Source: Gemmatimonadaceae bacterium
Lineage (GTDB): Bacteria; Gemmatimonadota; Gemmatimonadetes; Gemmatimonadales; Gemmatimonadaceae
Length of the DNA stretch: 64,000 bases
Assembly: GCA_037721215.1 (NCBI GenBank)
Contig: JBBJNV010000017.1
Span: forward strand, 1-64,000
Direction: 5' to 3'
The translations under genes were made by a program, and so were the position numbers. Of this stretch, positions 34,727-42,610 are shown piece after piece. The number at the start of each line of letters is the position of its first letter. Within the stretch, counting starts at the first letter, position 1. The notes beneath the pieces are model-generated. The model made no database searches. It saw nothing but the letters and a program-made list of their open reading frames with translations, and was not told the DNA's origin.

Positions 34727-36478
34727 ATGTCCAACATCGATAAGCTCAAGAAGAAGGCCGCCGAGTTCGAGAACAAAAAACAGTACGAAAAGCCGCTCGA
34801 GCTTTACGAGCAGATTCTCAACCACACGCGTGCGGGTGAAGAGGATCGCGAAGTTCCCTTGTACAACAAGGTCGGCGGTCTGCACTACCGTATCGGCAAC
34901 AACGAGCAGGCCATCGGCTATTACGAGAAGGCTGCAGACCTGTACGCCGAAGGCGGTTTTTTCAACAATGCTATCGCGCTGTGCAACAAGATCCTGAGAT
35001 ACGCGCCAGGCCGGACGGTCATTTACTACAAACTCGGATCCTCAGCGCGAAAAAAGGCTTCAATAGCGACGCCAACCAGAATTTCCTCGAGTACGCAGAC
35101 CGGATGCAGCGCCTCGGAAAGGTGGACGAGGCACTCCGTGCGCTCAAGGAGTTTTGCGGATCTCTGCCCCGGGCAGGGCGATGTACGGCTCATGCTCGCT
35201 GAGCAGCTCGCCCGTGCCGACCGTAAGCCCGAAGCACTGGAGCAATTGCAGCTCCTGTATGAAACACTCGAGTCGGAAGGCCGGACGGTGGAGGCAACAG
35301 CCGCTGTCGACCGCATGAAGGTTATCGACCCGTCGTTTCTGCCCACGCGATCGGCGACACCGCCTCAGCGGAAGAAGGATGACCTCGTATTTCTCGACCT
35401 GGACTTCAATACCGCTGAACTCGGGGCGCCAGCTACGGATGCGGCAATTGGAGAGGCTATGGGCGCCGGGACCAGCAGCGACGCAGGCGTCATCCCGGAA
35501 GGATTTGTACAAGCCGAGCCTGCGGCTGAGACGGAAGAATCCGAACACACTGCGGCAACGGCTGTGCCGGAACGCCAAGTCGAGGCCGCGGCGCCCAGTG
35601 CACCGGAAGGTCTCGGGATGACGTCTGTGGAACGCGAGCGCATCGCGGCGATTACGCCATTGTCAGTTCAGTCGATAGATGAAGAAGTCTACTCCGCACC
35701 TTCGCCTGCAGCTGCTTCAGACCTCGTCTACATTCTGCCGGACGTCGAAAACCCGGCACTAGCGAACGAGAGCCGCACATGGGAAGACTCGTCTGATGCC
35801 GACCCGGTTGGGGGTGACCACAAAATGCAGCTTGAAGCTGAGCTTCTGCATCTCGAGCTGGCGCCGATAATCGACAGTGTGGATTTCCCCACTGCAGAAA
35901 AGACGGCAAATCGTACCGGCAGGCAAGGAACCAACGGACTTCCCGATGACGATTTCGTTGACCTGGGCGATTGGCTGGAGCGAAACCGCACGCCGGCCTC
36001 CACGAGAATGGTGGCGCACGATCAGGAGCCCGAGGACAACGAGCAGAAGGATTTCGGCGAGATGCTCGACAAGTTCAAGGAAGGTATCTCCAGGAATGTC
36101 GATAACGCGGATTTTGAAAGCCACTACGATCTGGGAATTGCTTTCAGGGAAATGGGTTTGCTCGACGAAGCAATTGGATCGTTTCAGAAAGCGTCGCGTG
36201 GCGAAGCGCAGCGGCTGCGGGCGTCGGAAGCGATGTGGCAATGTTTCATCGACAAGGATGAGCCGGCGGTCGCGACGGCGGTTCTTCAAGGGCTCGCCCG
36301 CGATTCCCAAATGGGCGACTGTCAATTGGTCGGAGTTCTTTACCTGCTCGGACGAGCGGCCGAGGCGCTGGGCCGCCTCGAAGAGGCAGAGTCGTACTAC
36401 CATCGTGTCATTGCCGTGCATATCAGATTCCGCGACGCCAGCGCCAGACTATCAGCCTTGGCGCAGACATCCCGGTGA
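34727..36478 (+). CDS. TPR protein with two compensating frameshifts
   Basis: Soluble protein of 583 residues. N-terminal TPR helices (KKKAAEFENKKQYEKPLELYEQIL, then YNKVGGLHYRIGNNEQAIGYYEKAADLY) and C-terminal TPR helices (LGIAFREMGLLDEAIGSFQKAS) flank a low-complexity acidic/Ala-rich middle (residues about 225-430). Residues about 105-142 are compositionally foreign (Ser/Thr/Arg-rich). In the neighbouring frame the same DNA encodes SAKKGFNSDANQNFLEYADR and GKVDEALRALKEF, ordinary TPR sequence that joins both flanks. So one base is lost at 35039-35043 and one T gained in TTTT (35152-35155). The protein is probably functional except for this helix pair, or the reads are wrong. Function unknown. 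Confidence 0.8.
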   Translation: MSNIDKLKKKAAEFENKKQYEKPLELYEQILNHTRAGEEDREVPLYNKVGGLHYRIGNNEQAIGYYEKAADLYAEGGFFNNAIALCNKILRYAPGRTVIYYKLGSSARKKASIATPTRISSSTQTGCSASERWTRHSVRSRSFADLCPGQGDVRLMLAEQLARADRKPEALEQLQLLYETLESEGRTVEATAAVDRMKVIDPSFLPTRSATPPQRKKDDLVFLDLDFNTAELGAPATDAAIGEAMGAGTSSDAGVIPEGFVQAEPAAETEESEHTAATAVPERQVEAAAPSAPEGLGMTSVERERIAAITPLSVQSIDEEVYSAPSPAAASDLVYILPDVENPALANESRTWEDSSDADPVGGDHKMQLEAELLHLELAPIIDSVDFPTAEKTANRTGRQGTNGLPDDDFVDLGDWLERNRTPASTRMVAHDQEPEDNEQKDFGEMLDKFKEGISRNVDNADFESHYDLGIAFREMGLLDEAIGSFQKASRGEAQRLRASEAMWQCFIDKDEPAVATAVLQGLARDSQMGDCQLVGVLYLLGRAAEALGRLEEAESYYHRVIAVHIRFRDASARLSALAQTSR

Positions 36479-37494
36479 CCGTCGGTCGCGCTGCGCCGGC
36501 GACTCTCACAGCCGGTCGGCCGTCGGACGTGCTCGCCCGGATTCAACAGCCAGTTCGTGAACCGCTGAATTCGGTAACGATGGAGATGGAGAGGATGGTG
36601 CTTCATGACGCGCCGCTGGTCGCGCAAATGGGGCAGCACCTCATGGGAATGCGCGGCAAGATGTTTCGGCCGACGCTCGTGCTTCTCTGTAGTGACGTCG
36701 AGGGCAAATCTGAACCTCGGGTGGTCGGGCTCGCAGCAGCAGTCGAACTTATCCATCTTGCAACGCTGGTGCATGACGACGCTGTGGATCACTCTGTACT
36801 CCGGCGCGGCATGCCAACGCTCAACTCTCTCTTCAGTCACCAGATCTCGGTGATCATGGGAGATTTCCTCTACTCCACCGCGCTGGGGAAGCTGGTCGAC
36901 GCCGGCGATCTGGAAGCTTTGCGCGTGCTCACCCGCGCATCGACCGATATGAGTGTCGGCGAGATGCGCCAGCTCGCAGTGGTCGACCCGCTCTCGTTTT
37001 CTGAAGACGACTATTATGGTCTTATCCGGGCGAAAACGGCCTCCCTCATGTCCGCCGCCTGTGCGGTCGGCGCAATGTGCGGGGCGGCCAGATACTGTGA
37101 GGCCTTGACAAGGTTTGGCGAATCTCTCGGAATGGCGTTTCAGATCGCCGATGATCTCATCGACTACACCGAGCAGGAGGAAACCACCGGCAAGCCAACC
37201 GGTCTCGACCTGCGCGAGCACAAGGTGACCCTTCCTCTGATTGCGGCGCTCCGCGAGATGTCGCCCGCAAACCGATTGAAGGTGGACAAACTTTTTGCCG
37301 GCGGCGAGCCCCGCGATGGCCCAATCGCAGAGGTTATGCGGATGGTTGCCGACAGTGGCGGTCTCGACTACGCGCGTGTTCGCGGCGCTCGCTATGCGGC
37401 GAAAGCGGAGGAAGCGTTGAGCGGGCTACCCGACACAGTGGCGCGGTCAGCCCTGATCGAGTCTATTTCCTATGTCATGGAGCGACACGCATAA
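36475..37494 (+). CDS. ispB: Polyprenyl diphosphate synthase
   Basis: Trans-prenyltransferase making long-chain polyprenyl diphosphate, probably the menaquinone or ubiquinone side chain. The first Asp-rich motif is HDDAVDHS (DDxxD) and the second is FQIADDLIDYT. The GKMFRPTLVLL segment is the usual GKRxRP region. 339 residues. The GTG at 36475 overlaps the TPR gene stop (GTGA). Chain length cannot be read reliably from sequence. It overlaps the next small gene by one base. Confidence 0.9.
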   Translation: MTVGRAAPATLTAGRPSDVLARIQQPVREPLNSVTMEMERMVLHDAPLVAQMGQHLMGMRGKMFRPTLVLLCSDVEGKSEPRVVGLAAAVELIHLATLVHDDAVDHSVLRRGMPTLNSLFSHQISVIMGDFLYSTALGKLVDAGDLEALRVLTRASTDMSVGEMRQLAVVDPLSFSEDDYYGLIRAKTASLMSAACAVGAMCGAARYCEALTRFGESLGMAFQIADDLIDYTEQEETTGKPTGLDLREHKVTLPLIAALREMSPANRLKVDKLFAGGEPRDGPIAEVMRMVADSGGLDYARVRGARYAAKAEEALSGLPDTVARSALIESISYVMERHA

Positions 37495-37775
37495 TGCCCC
37501 CAAAAAGCGCAACCCGGCACGGAATCGTCTTCAACGGCATCGTTCTGGCAATTGGTTTCATCGTTGGCGGACTCCTCACTCAGGTGGCCCGCAAATTTCT
37601 TCCGCCGGGCTCGGCGAAGGAATTCTTCACTACCGGGGTAACACCTTCGGTAGGCGCGCTTCCGGTGGATCTGGTGATCCTGAACTTTGCGCTCGGTCCG
37701 GTGGCGCTCGACGTATCCTTGCTCAGTCTGGTGGGCGTTCTGATAGCTTACCTGATTGCCCGTTCGCTCTTCTAG
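37494..37775 (+). CDS. Small membrane protein, DUF4321-like
   Basis: 93-residue protein with two predicted membrane helices (IVFNGIVLAIGFIVGGLLTQVA and VALDVSLLSLVGVLIAYLIARSL) separated by a short polar loop with PSVGALPVDL. The Gly-rich first helix and overall layout resemble DUF4321 proteins; function unknown. It is one base into the synthase stop codon (TAATG overlap) and 9 bp before tatA, so it belongs to the same operon. Confidence 0.72.
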   Translation: MPPKSATRHGIVFNGIVLAIGFIVGGLLTQVARKFLPPGSAKEFFTTGVTPSVGALPVDLVILNFALGPVALDVSLLSLVGVLIAYLIARSLF

Positions 37776-37784
37776 GAGGCAGAC

Positions 37785-38054
37785 ATGCTCGGCAACATAG
37801 GTTTTCCCGAAATCATGATCATTCTCGTGATCGTTCTGCTCCTCTTTGGCGCGAAGCGAATCCCGGAGATCGCAGGCTCGATGGGGAAGGGCATCAAGGA
37901 ATTCAAGAAGAATATCAATGACGCCACCCGCGACCTCAACTCGAGCGACGCACCCGGCTATGAGTCACGGCTCACTGCTGCTGAGCTGGAGGCGCGACGA
38001 ACCACTCCTCAGCCTGAAGATGCAGTGCGTCCTGAGCCGAAGCGGCTCGTTTAA
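37785..38054 (+). CDS. tatA: Twin-arginine translocase TatA/E subunit
   Basis: Pore-forming component of the Tat pathway. One N-terminal membrane helix (FPEIMIILVIVLLLFGAKRIPEI) with the conserved FG at its end, then an amphipathic helix (AGSMGKGIKEFKKNIND) and a short charged tail, total 89 residues. Strong GGAGG-type ribosome-binding site precedes the ATG at 37785. A single tatA-type gene is in the window; tatC is at 24342. The gene ends 37 bp before a bidirectional terminator. Confidence 0.95.
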   Translation: MLGNIGFPEIMIILVIVLLLFGAKRIPEIAGSMGKGIKEFKKNINDATRDLNSSDAPGYESRLTAAELEARRTTPQPEDAVRPEPKRLV

Positions 38055-38091
38055 CCGGGTTATCGGCCGCGCGGGGCCGAACCCAGCAACG

Positions 38092-38124
38092 AAAAGAGGC
38101 CGTGCGATCAGCGCGGCCTCTTTT
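38092..38124. terminator. Bidirectional factor-independent terminator
   Basis: AAAAGAGGCCG (38092-38102) and CGGCCTCTTTT (38114-38124) form a perfect 11-bp stem with an 11-nt loop, with A- and T-runs at both ends. It lies between the convergent tatA (plus) and ppiD-like (minus) genes and can stop transcription from both sides. Confidence 0.93.
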
Positions 38125-38145
38125 GCGTCGTGTGAACAGCGATGT

Positions 38146-39978
38146 CTACTGCTCGACGATCTGACGGCTGGCGGCCTCGATTTCCTTGCGGCGGTCGGTA
38201 ACCTTGGCCGACTCGCGCAAATTGGTGAGGAACTCGCGAACTCTCTGCTGCCGTAGCTGAGAGGCCACCTGCGTTCTCTGAGCCGCTTTCGTCCTCTCCC
38301 AAACGGCACGATCGGCAACGGTCCGCTGGTCGACCCGAATCACGAATACCGCATCGTACGTTTGAATCGGCCCGCTGACAGCGCCAATGGGAAGCGAAAA
38401 CGCCGCGCCGATTGCTTCGTTAAGCCGGCCAATACCTTCCGCGCCACTGATGCGAGTGAAAGCAGGACTCTTTGCCACAGGCAGCGCCGCAGCCTGCGCT
38501 GCCTGTTCGAGTGAGGCGGCGGCTGCTGACGCCGCAAACTGTTTTGCCCGCGGCATCAGCTTCGCAACCTTGAGCCTTCGGCCCAGCAGCTTTCGAATTT
38601 CCGGCGTGGCTTGTTCCAGGCTGGCGATGCCGCCCCGGTTCACCGAGTCGAGGCGGGCGAGATAGTAGCCGTCCTCAGCGTCAAACAGCTCACTGGTCTC
38701 GCCTGGTTTTGCACCTTGGAACGCCCACGGCCCAACGCTGGGAACGAACTTGCCGTTGATGACGAGGGCGTCGGTATCGACTACCGACGCTCTCTGAATC
38801 GGAATTCCGAGTTTTGTCGCTGCCTGTTGAAAAGCCCCGGGCTTATCGGTCGAGGCAGCGAGTCGTGCCAACTCGTCAGCGCGGCGATCAGTTGCCGTGG
38901 CAGCAGAATCGCCCTGGAGTATTGGCAGCAGAATATGTCGCAGCGTCAGAGTGTCGCCCTTCCGCTCGTCGACGCGAATGAGGTGATAGCCGAAAGGCGA
39001 AAGAACCGGCTGCGAGATCTCGCCGACGCCGAGTGCGTAAGCCGCTTCCTCGAAGGCCGGCACAAACCGTCCGCGTGCTCCGCTCCCAAGCGAGCCACCG
39101 CTCGCGGCCGAAGCCGAGTCGGTGGACTCAGTGCGGGCGACATCCTCGAATTTTTCTCCGCCAGAGATGCGTGCGCGGAGTGCCCCAAGGCGGTTCCGCA
39201 CCGATGCGCTGTCCGACGCAGTTACCGATCGGGGAATGGCGAGTACCGAGACGACCGCGTGGCCCGGTCTGTTGAAATCTTCCTTGTTGCTGTTGTAATA
39301 ATCTTTGATCTCCGACGCGGGCACGCTCACTGCCGAATCCGGCAGCATCTCCGGCCTGAATGCAACGTAGGAAATCCGAGCGGTATCGTGGGAGTCTTTC
39401 CAGATACTCCAAAGCCGCTCATCGCTGACGTATACATCTGCGGCCACCTGTTCGAACAACTTTTCCCTCGGGACCGCGTTTCGATAGTACGACTCGAGCT
39501 GGACCAGAATGCCCTGTTGCCGCGCGGCCGCGCTGGACAGAAAGCGCCGGTATTTTTCCGGATCGAACTGACCATCTGTCTGTAGCTCCGCGCTCTGAGC
39601 AAGCTCCGGCGGCGGGCTGAACTTTGCCGCTTCAGCCAGTTCTTCGTCAGTGACGTTGATCCCACGCCGCAGATATTCCTGTTTCAGCAGCACGTCGGAC
39701 ACTAGTTGCTCGAACGCCTGGTCTGACAAACGCTTGCGTTCATCGAGCGACACTCCCCGCCCGGACTGCTGCGTTGCCTGCTGTTCAAGGACGGCAGTCG
39801 CGTTATACCAGGCAGTCGCGAGAATGTCTTCGCCATTCACCGTCGCTACCGCGGTATTGGTGCGCACAGGGCCGCTTCCGAGTAGTCCTGACGTCTCGGC
39901 CAGAAGAAAGCCGCCGACGAAAAAGATGATGAGGAAAATCCAGATGTACTTTGCGGAACTCCGCATCGATTGCAGCAA
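38146..39978 (-). CDS. ppiD: PpiD-like membrane-anchored peptidyl-prolyl isomerase/chaperone
   Basis: Periplasmic folding factor anchored by one N-terminal helix (YIWIFLIIFFVGGFLLAE). A SurA/PpiD-type N-terminal helical domain (VNGEDILATAWYNATAV, LVSDVLLKQEYLRRG) is followed by a parvulin (PPIC) domain at about residues 240-345 (GGSLGSGARGRFVPAFEEAA, PVLSPFGYHLIRV), then a second degenerate parvulin region and a helical tail. 610 residues. The start is TTG (39978-39976), with AGGAG 8 nt upstream and a conserved-looking LQSMRSSAK entry; ATG 39966 is possible but lacks a site. Only minus-strand gene in the window, with its own promoter and terminator. Confidence 0.87.
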   Translation of the reverse strand: MLQSMRSSAKYIWIFLIIFFVGGFLLAETSGLLGSGPVRTNTAVATVNGEDILATAWYNATAVLEQQATQQSGRGVSLDERKRLSDQAFEQLVSDVLLKQEYLRRGINVTDEELAEAAKFSPPPELAQSAELQTDGQFDPEKYRRFLSSAAARQQGILVQLESYYRNAVPREKLFEQVAADVYVSDERLWSIWKDSHDTARISYVAFRPEMLPDSAVSVPASEIKDYYNSNKEDFNRPGHAVVSVLAIPRSVTASDSASVRNRLGALRARISGGEKFEDVARTESTDSASAASGGSLGSGARGRFVPAFEEAAYALGVGEISQPVLSPFGYHLIRVDERKGDTLTLRHILLPILQGDSAATATDRRADELARLAASTDKPGAFQQAATKLGIPIQRASVVDTDALVINGKFVPSVGPWAFQGAKPGETSELFDAEDGYYLARLDSVNRGGIASLEQATPEIRKLLGRRLKVAKLMPRAKQFAASAAAASLEQAAQAAALPVAKSPAFTRISGAEGIGRLNEAIGAAFSLPIGAVSGPIQTYDAVFVIRVDQRTVADRAVWERTKAAQRTQVASQLRQQRVREFLTNLRESAKVTDRRKEIEAASRQIVEQ

Positions 39979-40038
39979 GGGGCCTACTCCTGACAGGGCC
40001 GGGAAATCAGCGTGAAAAGAGGTGTGGAACAGCCTCGC

Positions 40039-40068
40039 AAATTATCGGCGCGGCGGTCGTAAAAGCAA
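40039..40068 (-). promoter_or_regulatory. Candidate promoter of the ppiD-like gene
   Basis: On the minus strand, TTGCTT (40068-40063) and TAATTT (40044-40039) are separated by 18 bp. A start about 7 nt after would leave a leader of roughly 55 nt before the TTG start. It faces away from the promoter at 40091-40120. Confidence 0.5.
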
Positions 40069-40090
40069 GAAGCACAGGCACTTCGTGCGA

Positions 40091-40120
40091 TTGACGCAAG
40101 TCCTCCTCACGCGGTATCTT
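40091..40120 (+). promoter_or_regulatory. Candidate promoter of the TPR gene at 40173
   Basis: TTGACG (40091-40096) and TATCTT (40115-40120), 18 bp apart, close to the housekeeping consensus. The expected transcript start near 40127 gives a 46-nt leader. Divergent with the ppiD-like promoter, with 22 bp between the two -35 boxes. Confidence 0.55.
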
Positions 40121-40172
40121 CAGCCATTCTGCACCGAGTGCGGAGACAGCAGTACAAACCAGAGGTTCAAGG

Positions 40173-42197
40173 ATGCAAAGCTCAACCCGGATCGACGAGC
40201 TAAGGGCCAGATTTTACGAGAATCCACGCCGGTATTTCGCGCCACTCGCAAACGAGTATCGCAAGGCCGGTGATCCGGAACAGGCCATAGCAATTTGCCG
40301 AGCGCACCTGACGCAACAGCCTGGTCACATGAGTGGCCACGTCGTCTGTGCGCAGGCGCTTTTCGACGCGCAGCGCACTGACGAAGCGAGAACGGTTTTC
40401 GAGCAGGCCCTCGCTCTTGACCCGGATAACGTCATTGTGCTTCGGCACCTCGGCGATATAGCGCGCGAGAGTGGTGAGACTGCGGAGGCTCGTCACTGGT
40501 ACACACGGGGCCTGAACAGCGATCCGCATGATACCGAGATTGCCGCTTATCTCGCCCAATTGACCGAACCGCTTGGAATTGCCGCTCCGCCGTCATCGGC
40601 CCACGGGTCGCCAGTAGACGCCGAGTCGAGCGCGGAGTCGACCGGGGCACTTGTGGGAGCCCCATCGGAGGAACCTGCGGCTGTTGCGCGCGAGAGCAGT
40701 GACGATGTCGAGCTCGTTCATGAAGCGCCGCTCGCGGAGGATGTCGACGCTGTCCCGGGATTACAGCCTGAAGTGGACCTGGAGCCCGTTCTCGAACCGG
40801 TTCATGAGACGGACGTGGAGCCCGTTCGTGAACCGGCGCTTGAAGTGGAAGTCGAGGCTGTGCGCGAACCGGGGCCCGAGGTGGACCTCGAAGAGATTCG
40901 TGAACCGCCGCCCCCGTCTGCCCCGGATGTTCCCGAGTCGCTGTTCGGAGGAGATGCTGAACCGCTCGATGCGCATTCGCCGGAAGTCGGCGTGGAAAGC
41001 ACGGGTGACGCGCGACTTGATGCCGATGTCGAACCCGTGGATCCGGCAGTCTCGACGATTCCCCGGGAAAGAGGGCCGTTTGTCACCAGTACGATGGCGG
41101 AACTCTACATTCAGCAGGGATTCAAGGCGCGGGCACTCGAGATTTACCAGCAGCTCGCTTCAGAGCGTCCGGATGATTGCGAGATAGCCGATCGGCTCTC
41201 GGCGCTGTCTCTTGCTGCCGCTGCCATCGAGCCGGACGGCGAGAGAGCAACGAATGAACAGTTCGAGGATGCGACCGAGACCGAAAGCACCCCGTTACCG
41301 GCCGATGAGCTGGGATCTCCGACGTCATCGGTAGAGTCACATTTCACCGAAACTGAACTGGTCGGTGGGGGTGACAGCTGGGATACCGACAACTGGGCGG
41401 CGGGGTTTTCGTCCACAGAAGCGGTGGACTATGGCGACCTTCACTCTCCTGATGTGGAATCGGAGTCCGGTAACGCTGCCGGCGCCGAACTCCTGGCCGA
41501 TGCGGGAAAGCTCGATACAAATCTGATTGCGGACAGGTGGGGCGAGGCTGACCCCGCGGAAGATCTGGCGGTCGAGCAGAGCGACTCCAAGCCCGTTGCA
41601 GATCTGGGAGTTGCGCAAAGCGACTCTGACCTGGTCGCGTACGCCCCGCTCACGCCGACACTGTTCGGGGGGAACGATGCGCCTGACCCCGGGCCTGCCG
41701 ATGCGGATCAGGTTACCGCCTCCGACTTCGGTGGCGTTCCTGACACCCTGCAATTTAACGAGCGGATGCCGAAGCGCGGGCCCACAATCCGCGAGTTCTT
41801 CGCAACCCTGGGTGCAAAACGGCCTCCGGGGCATGCAGCACCGGACGGTCAGGTCGCGGGCGACCTCGCTCCGCCACTTGCCAGCGCGTTTGACGATCTT
41901 TTTCCGGGAGAGGTCATCAGCGGCGAGCACAGTCGGGCCGCGTTCGCGCTCAGCGGTGCTGTCGGTGGCCTGCTGCCGCCGTCAGCGCAGGCCGCCACGA
42001 CCGAAATGCCTCACACGAAAGCGGCGGCAGCCGCGTCTCCGCCAGGGGGAGGGTCCCCCCAACCCGCCGCAGCCGCGGCTGCGCCATCATCAGCTGAGGC
42101 GGGGCAGGAATCGGAAGAAGACATTCGAAAGTTTCGCGAATGGCTGGACGGTCTTGCCCAGTCGTGTAGAGAGCGGTCATCAACGGCCCGAACCTGA
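40173..42197 (+). CDS. TPR protein with long acidic low-complexity region
   Basis: 674-residue cytoplasmic-looking protein, no signal peptide. Residues 1-125 are TPR helices (ARFYENPRRYFAPLANEYRKAG, ALFDAQRTDEARTVFEQALALDPDN). Residues 135-310 are acidic and proline-rich and contain four 12-residue repeats. A short conserved TPR block follows near residues 300-345 (MAELYIQQGFKARALEIYQQLA), then another acidic stretch, and a conserved C-terminal part (GPTIREFFATLG, AFDDLFPG, IRKFREWLDGLAQ). Architecture suggests a scaffold with short binding motifs. Function unknown; I recall similar genes before aroQ in related genomes. Its last about 28 bases overlap aroQ. Confidence 0.85.
   Translation: MQSSTRIDELRARFYENPRRYFAPLANEYRKAGDPEQAIAICRAHLTQQPGHMSGHVVCAQALFDAQRTDEARTVFEQALALDPDNVIVLRHLGDIARESGETAEARHWYTRGLNSDPHDTEIAAYLAQLTEPLGIAAPPSSAHGSPVDAESSAESTGALVGAPSEEPAAVARESSDDVELVHEAPLAEDVDAVPGLQPEVDLEPVLEPVHETDVEPVREPALEVEVEAVREPGPEVDLEEIREPPPPSAPDVPESLFGGDAEPLDAHSPEVGVESTGDARLDADVEPVDPAVSTIPRERGPFVTSTMAELYIQQGFKARALEIYQQLASERPDDCEIADRLSALSLAAAAIEPDGERATNEQFEDATETESTPLPADELGSPTSSVESHFTETELVGGGDSWDTDNWAAGFSSTEAVDYGDLHSPDVESESGNAAGAELLADAGKLDTNLIADRWGEADPAEDLAVEQSDSKPVADLGVAQSDSDLVAYAPLTPTLFGGNDAPDPGPADADQVTASDFGGVPDTLQFNERMPKRGPTIREFFATLGAKRPPGHAAPDGQVAGDLAPPLASAFDDLFPGEVISGEHSRAAFALSGAVGGLLPPSAQAATTEMPHTKAAAAASPPGGGSPQPAAAAAAPSSAEAGQESEEDIRKFREWLDGLAQSCRERSSTART
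40773..40916 (+). repeat. Four tandem 36-bp (12-residue) repeats inside a TPR gene
   Basis: Four in-frame units encode VDLEPVLEPVHE, TDVEPVREPALE, VEVEAVREPGPE and VDLEEIREPPPP. Consensus is V-D-x-E-P-V-R-E-P-x-x-E. The units have diverged at DNA level, so they are maintained rather than freshly amplified. Confidence 0.85.
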
Positions 42198-42610
42198 ATC
42201 TGCTTGGCAAACGCGAGCCCGCGGTTTATGGCACGAAGACGCTTGCGCAGATAGAAACACGGCTACGCGAGATCGGGTCGAACCTTGGGTGCAATCTCAC
42301 GTTTTCCCAGTTGAACGGAGAAGGCGAGATCGTGAGTGCAATTCACGAAATGCAGGGTGTCGCCGACGGCATTCTCATTAACGCCGGAGCTTACTCGCAC
42401 ACTAGTCTGGCGATAAGGGATGCGTTGACCGGAGTGAATGTGCCGTTCGTGGAAGTCCACCTCACGAACATCTACGCGCGCGAAGCCGAACGCCAACATT
42501 CGGCTCTCGCGGTCAGCGCTGTCGCGGTGGTCTGCGGGTTTGGAGCAATGAGTTACGAGCTCGCGCTGCGTGGACTTGCGGCGCGTCTCTCCGGAACCGC
42601 AGGTGACTGA
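42170..42610 (+). CDS. aroQ: Type II 3-dehydroquinate dehydratase, start codon unresolved
   Basis: Third step of the shikimate pathway. The conserved type II pattern is complete: INGPNLNLLGKREPAVYG (with the catalytic Arg and Tyr), FSQLNGEGEIVSAIHE, ILINAGAYSHTSLAIRDAL (catalytic Asn region and His) and VEVHLTNIYAREAERQHS. The reading frame carries TAG at 42167-42169, directly after an in-frame GTG, and has no ATG/GTG/TTG between that TAG and 42311, which is deep inside the enzyme and would lose the active site. Given coordinates begin at the first codon after TAG. An in-frame ATC at 42179 would start the protein at NGPN (143 residues), close to normal length. It overlaps the TPR gene by 28 bp. 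Confidence 0.85.
   Translation, partial: RAVINGPNLNLLGKREPAVYGTKTLAQIETRLREIGSNLGCNLTFSQLNGEGEIVSAIHEMQGVADGILINAGAYSHTSLAIRDALTGVNVPFVEVHLTNIYAREAERQHSALAVSAVAVVCGFGAMSYELALRGLAARLSGTAGD

Noticed and set aside
38611-39585. A 324-codon plus-strand open frame opposite the ppiD-like gene
   Set aside because: The minus-strand gene has a promoter, ribosome-binding site, membrane anchor and parvulin domain; the plus frame has none of these.
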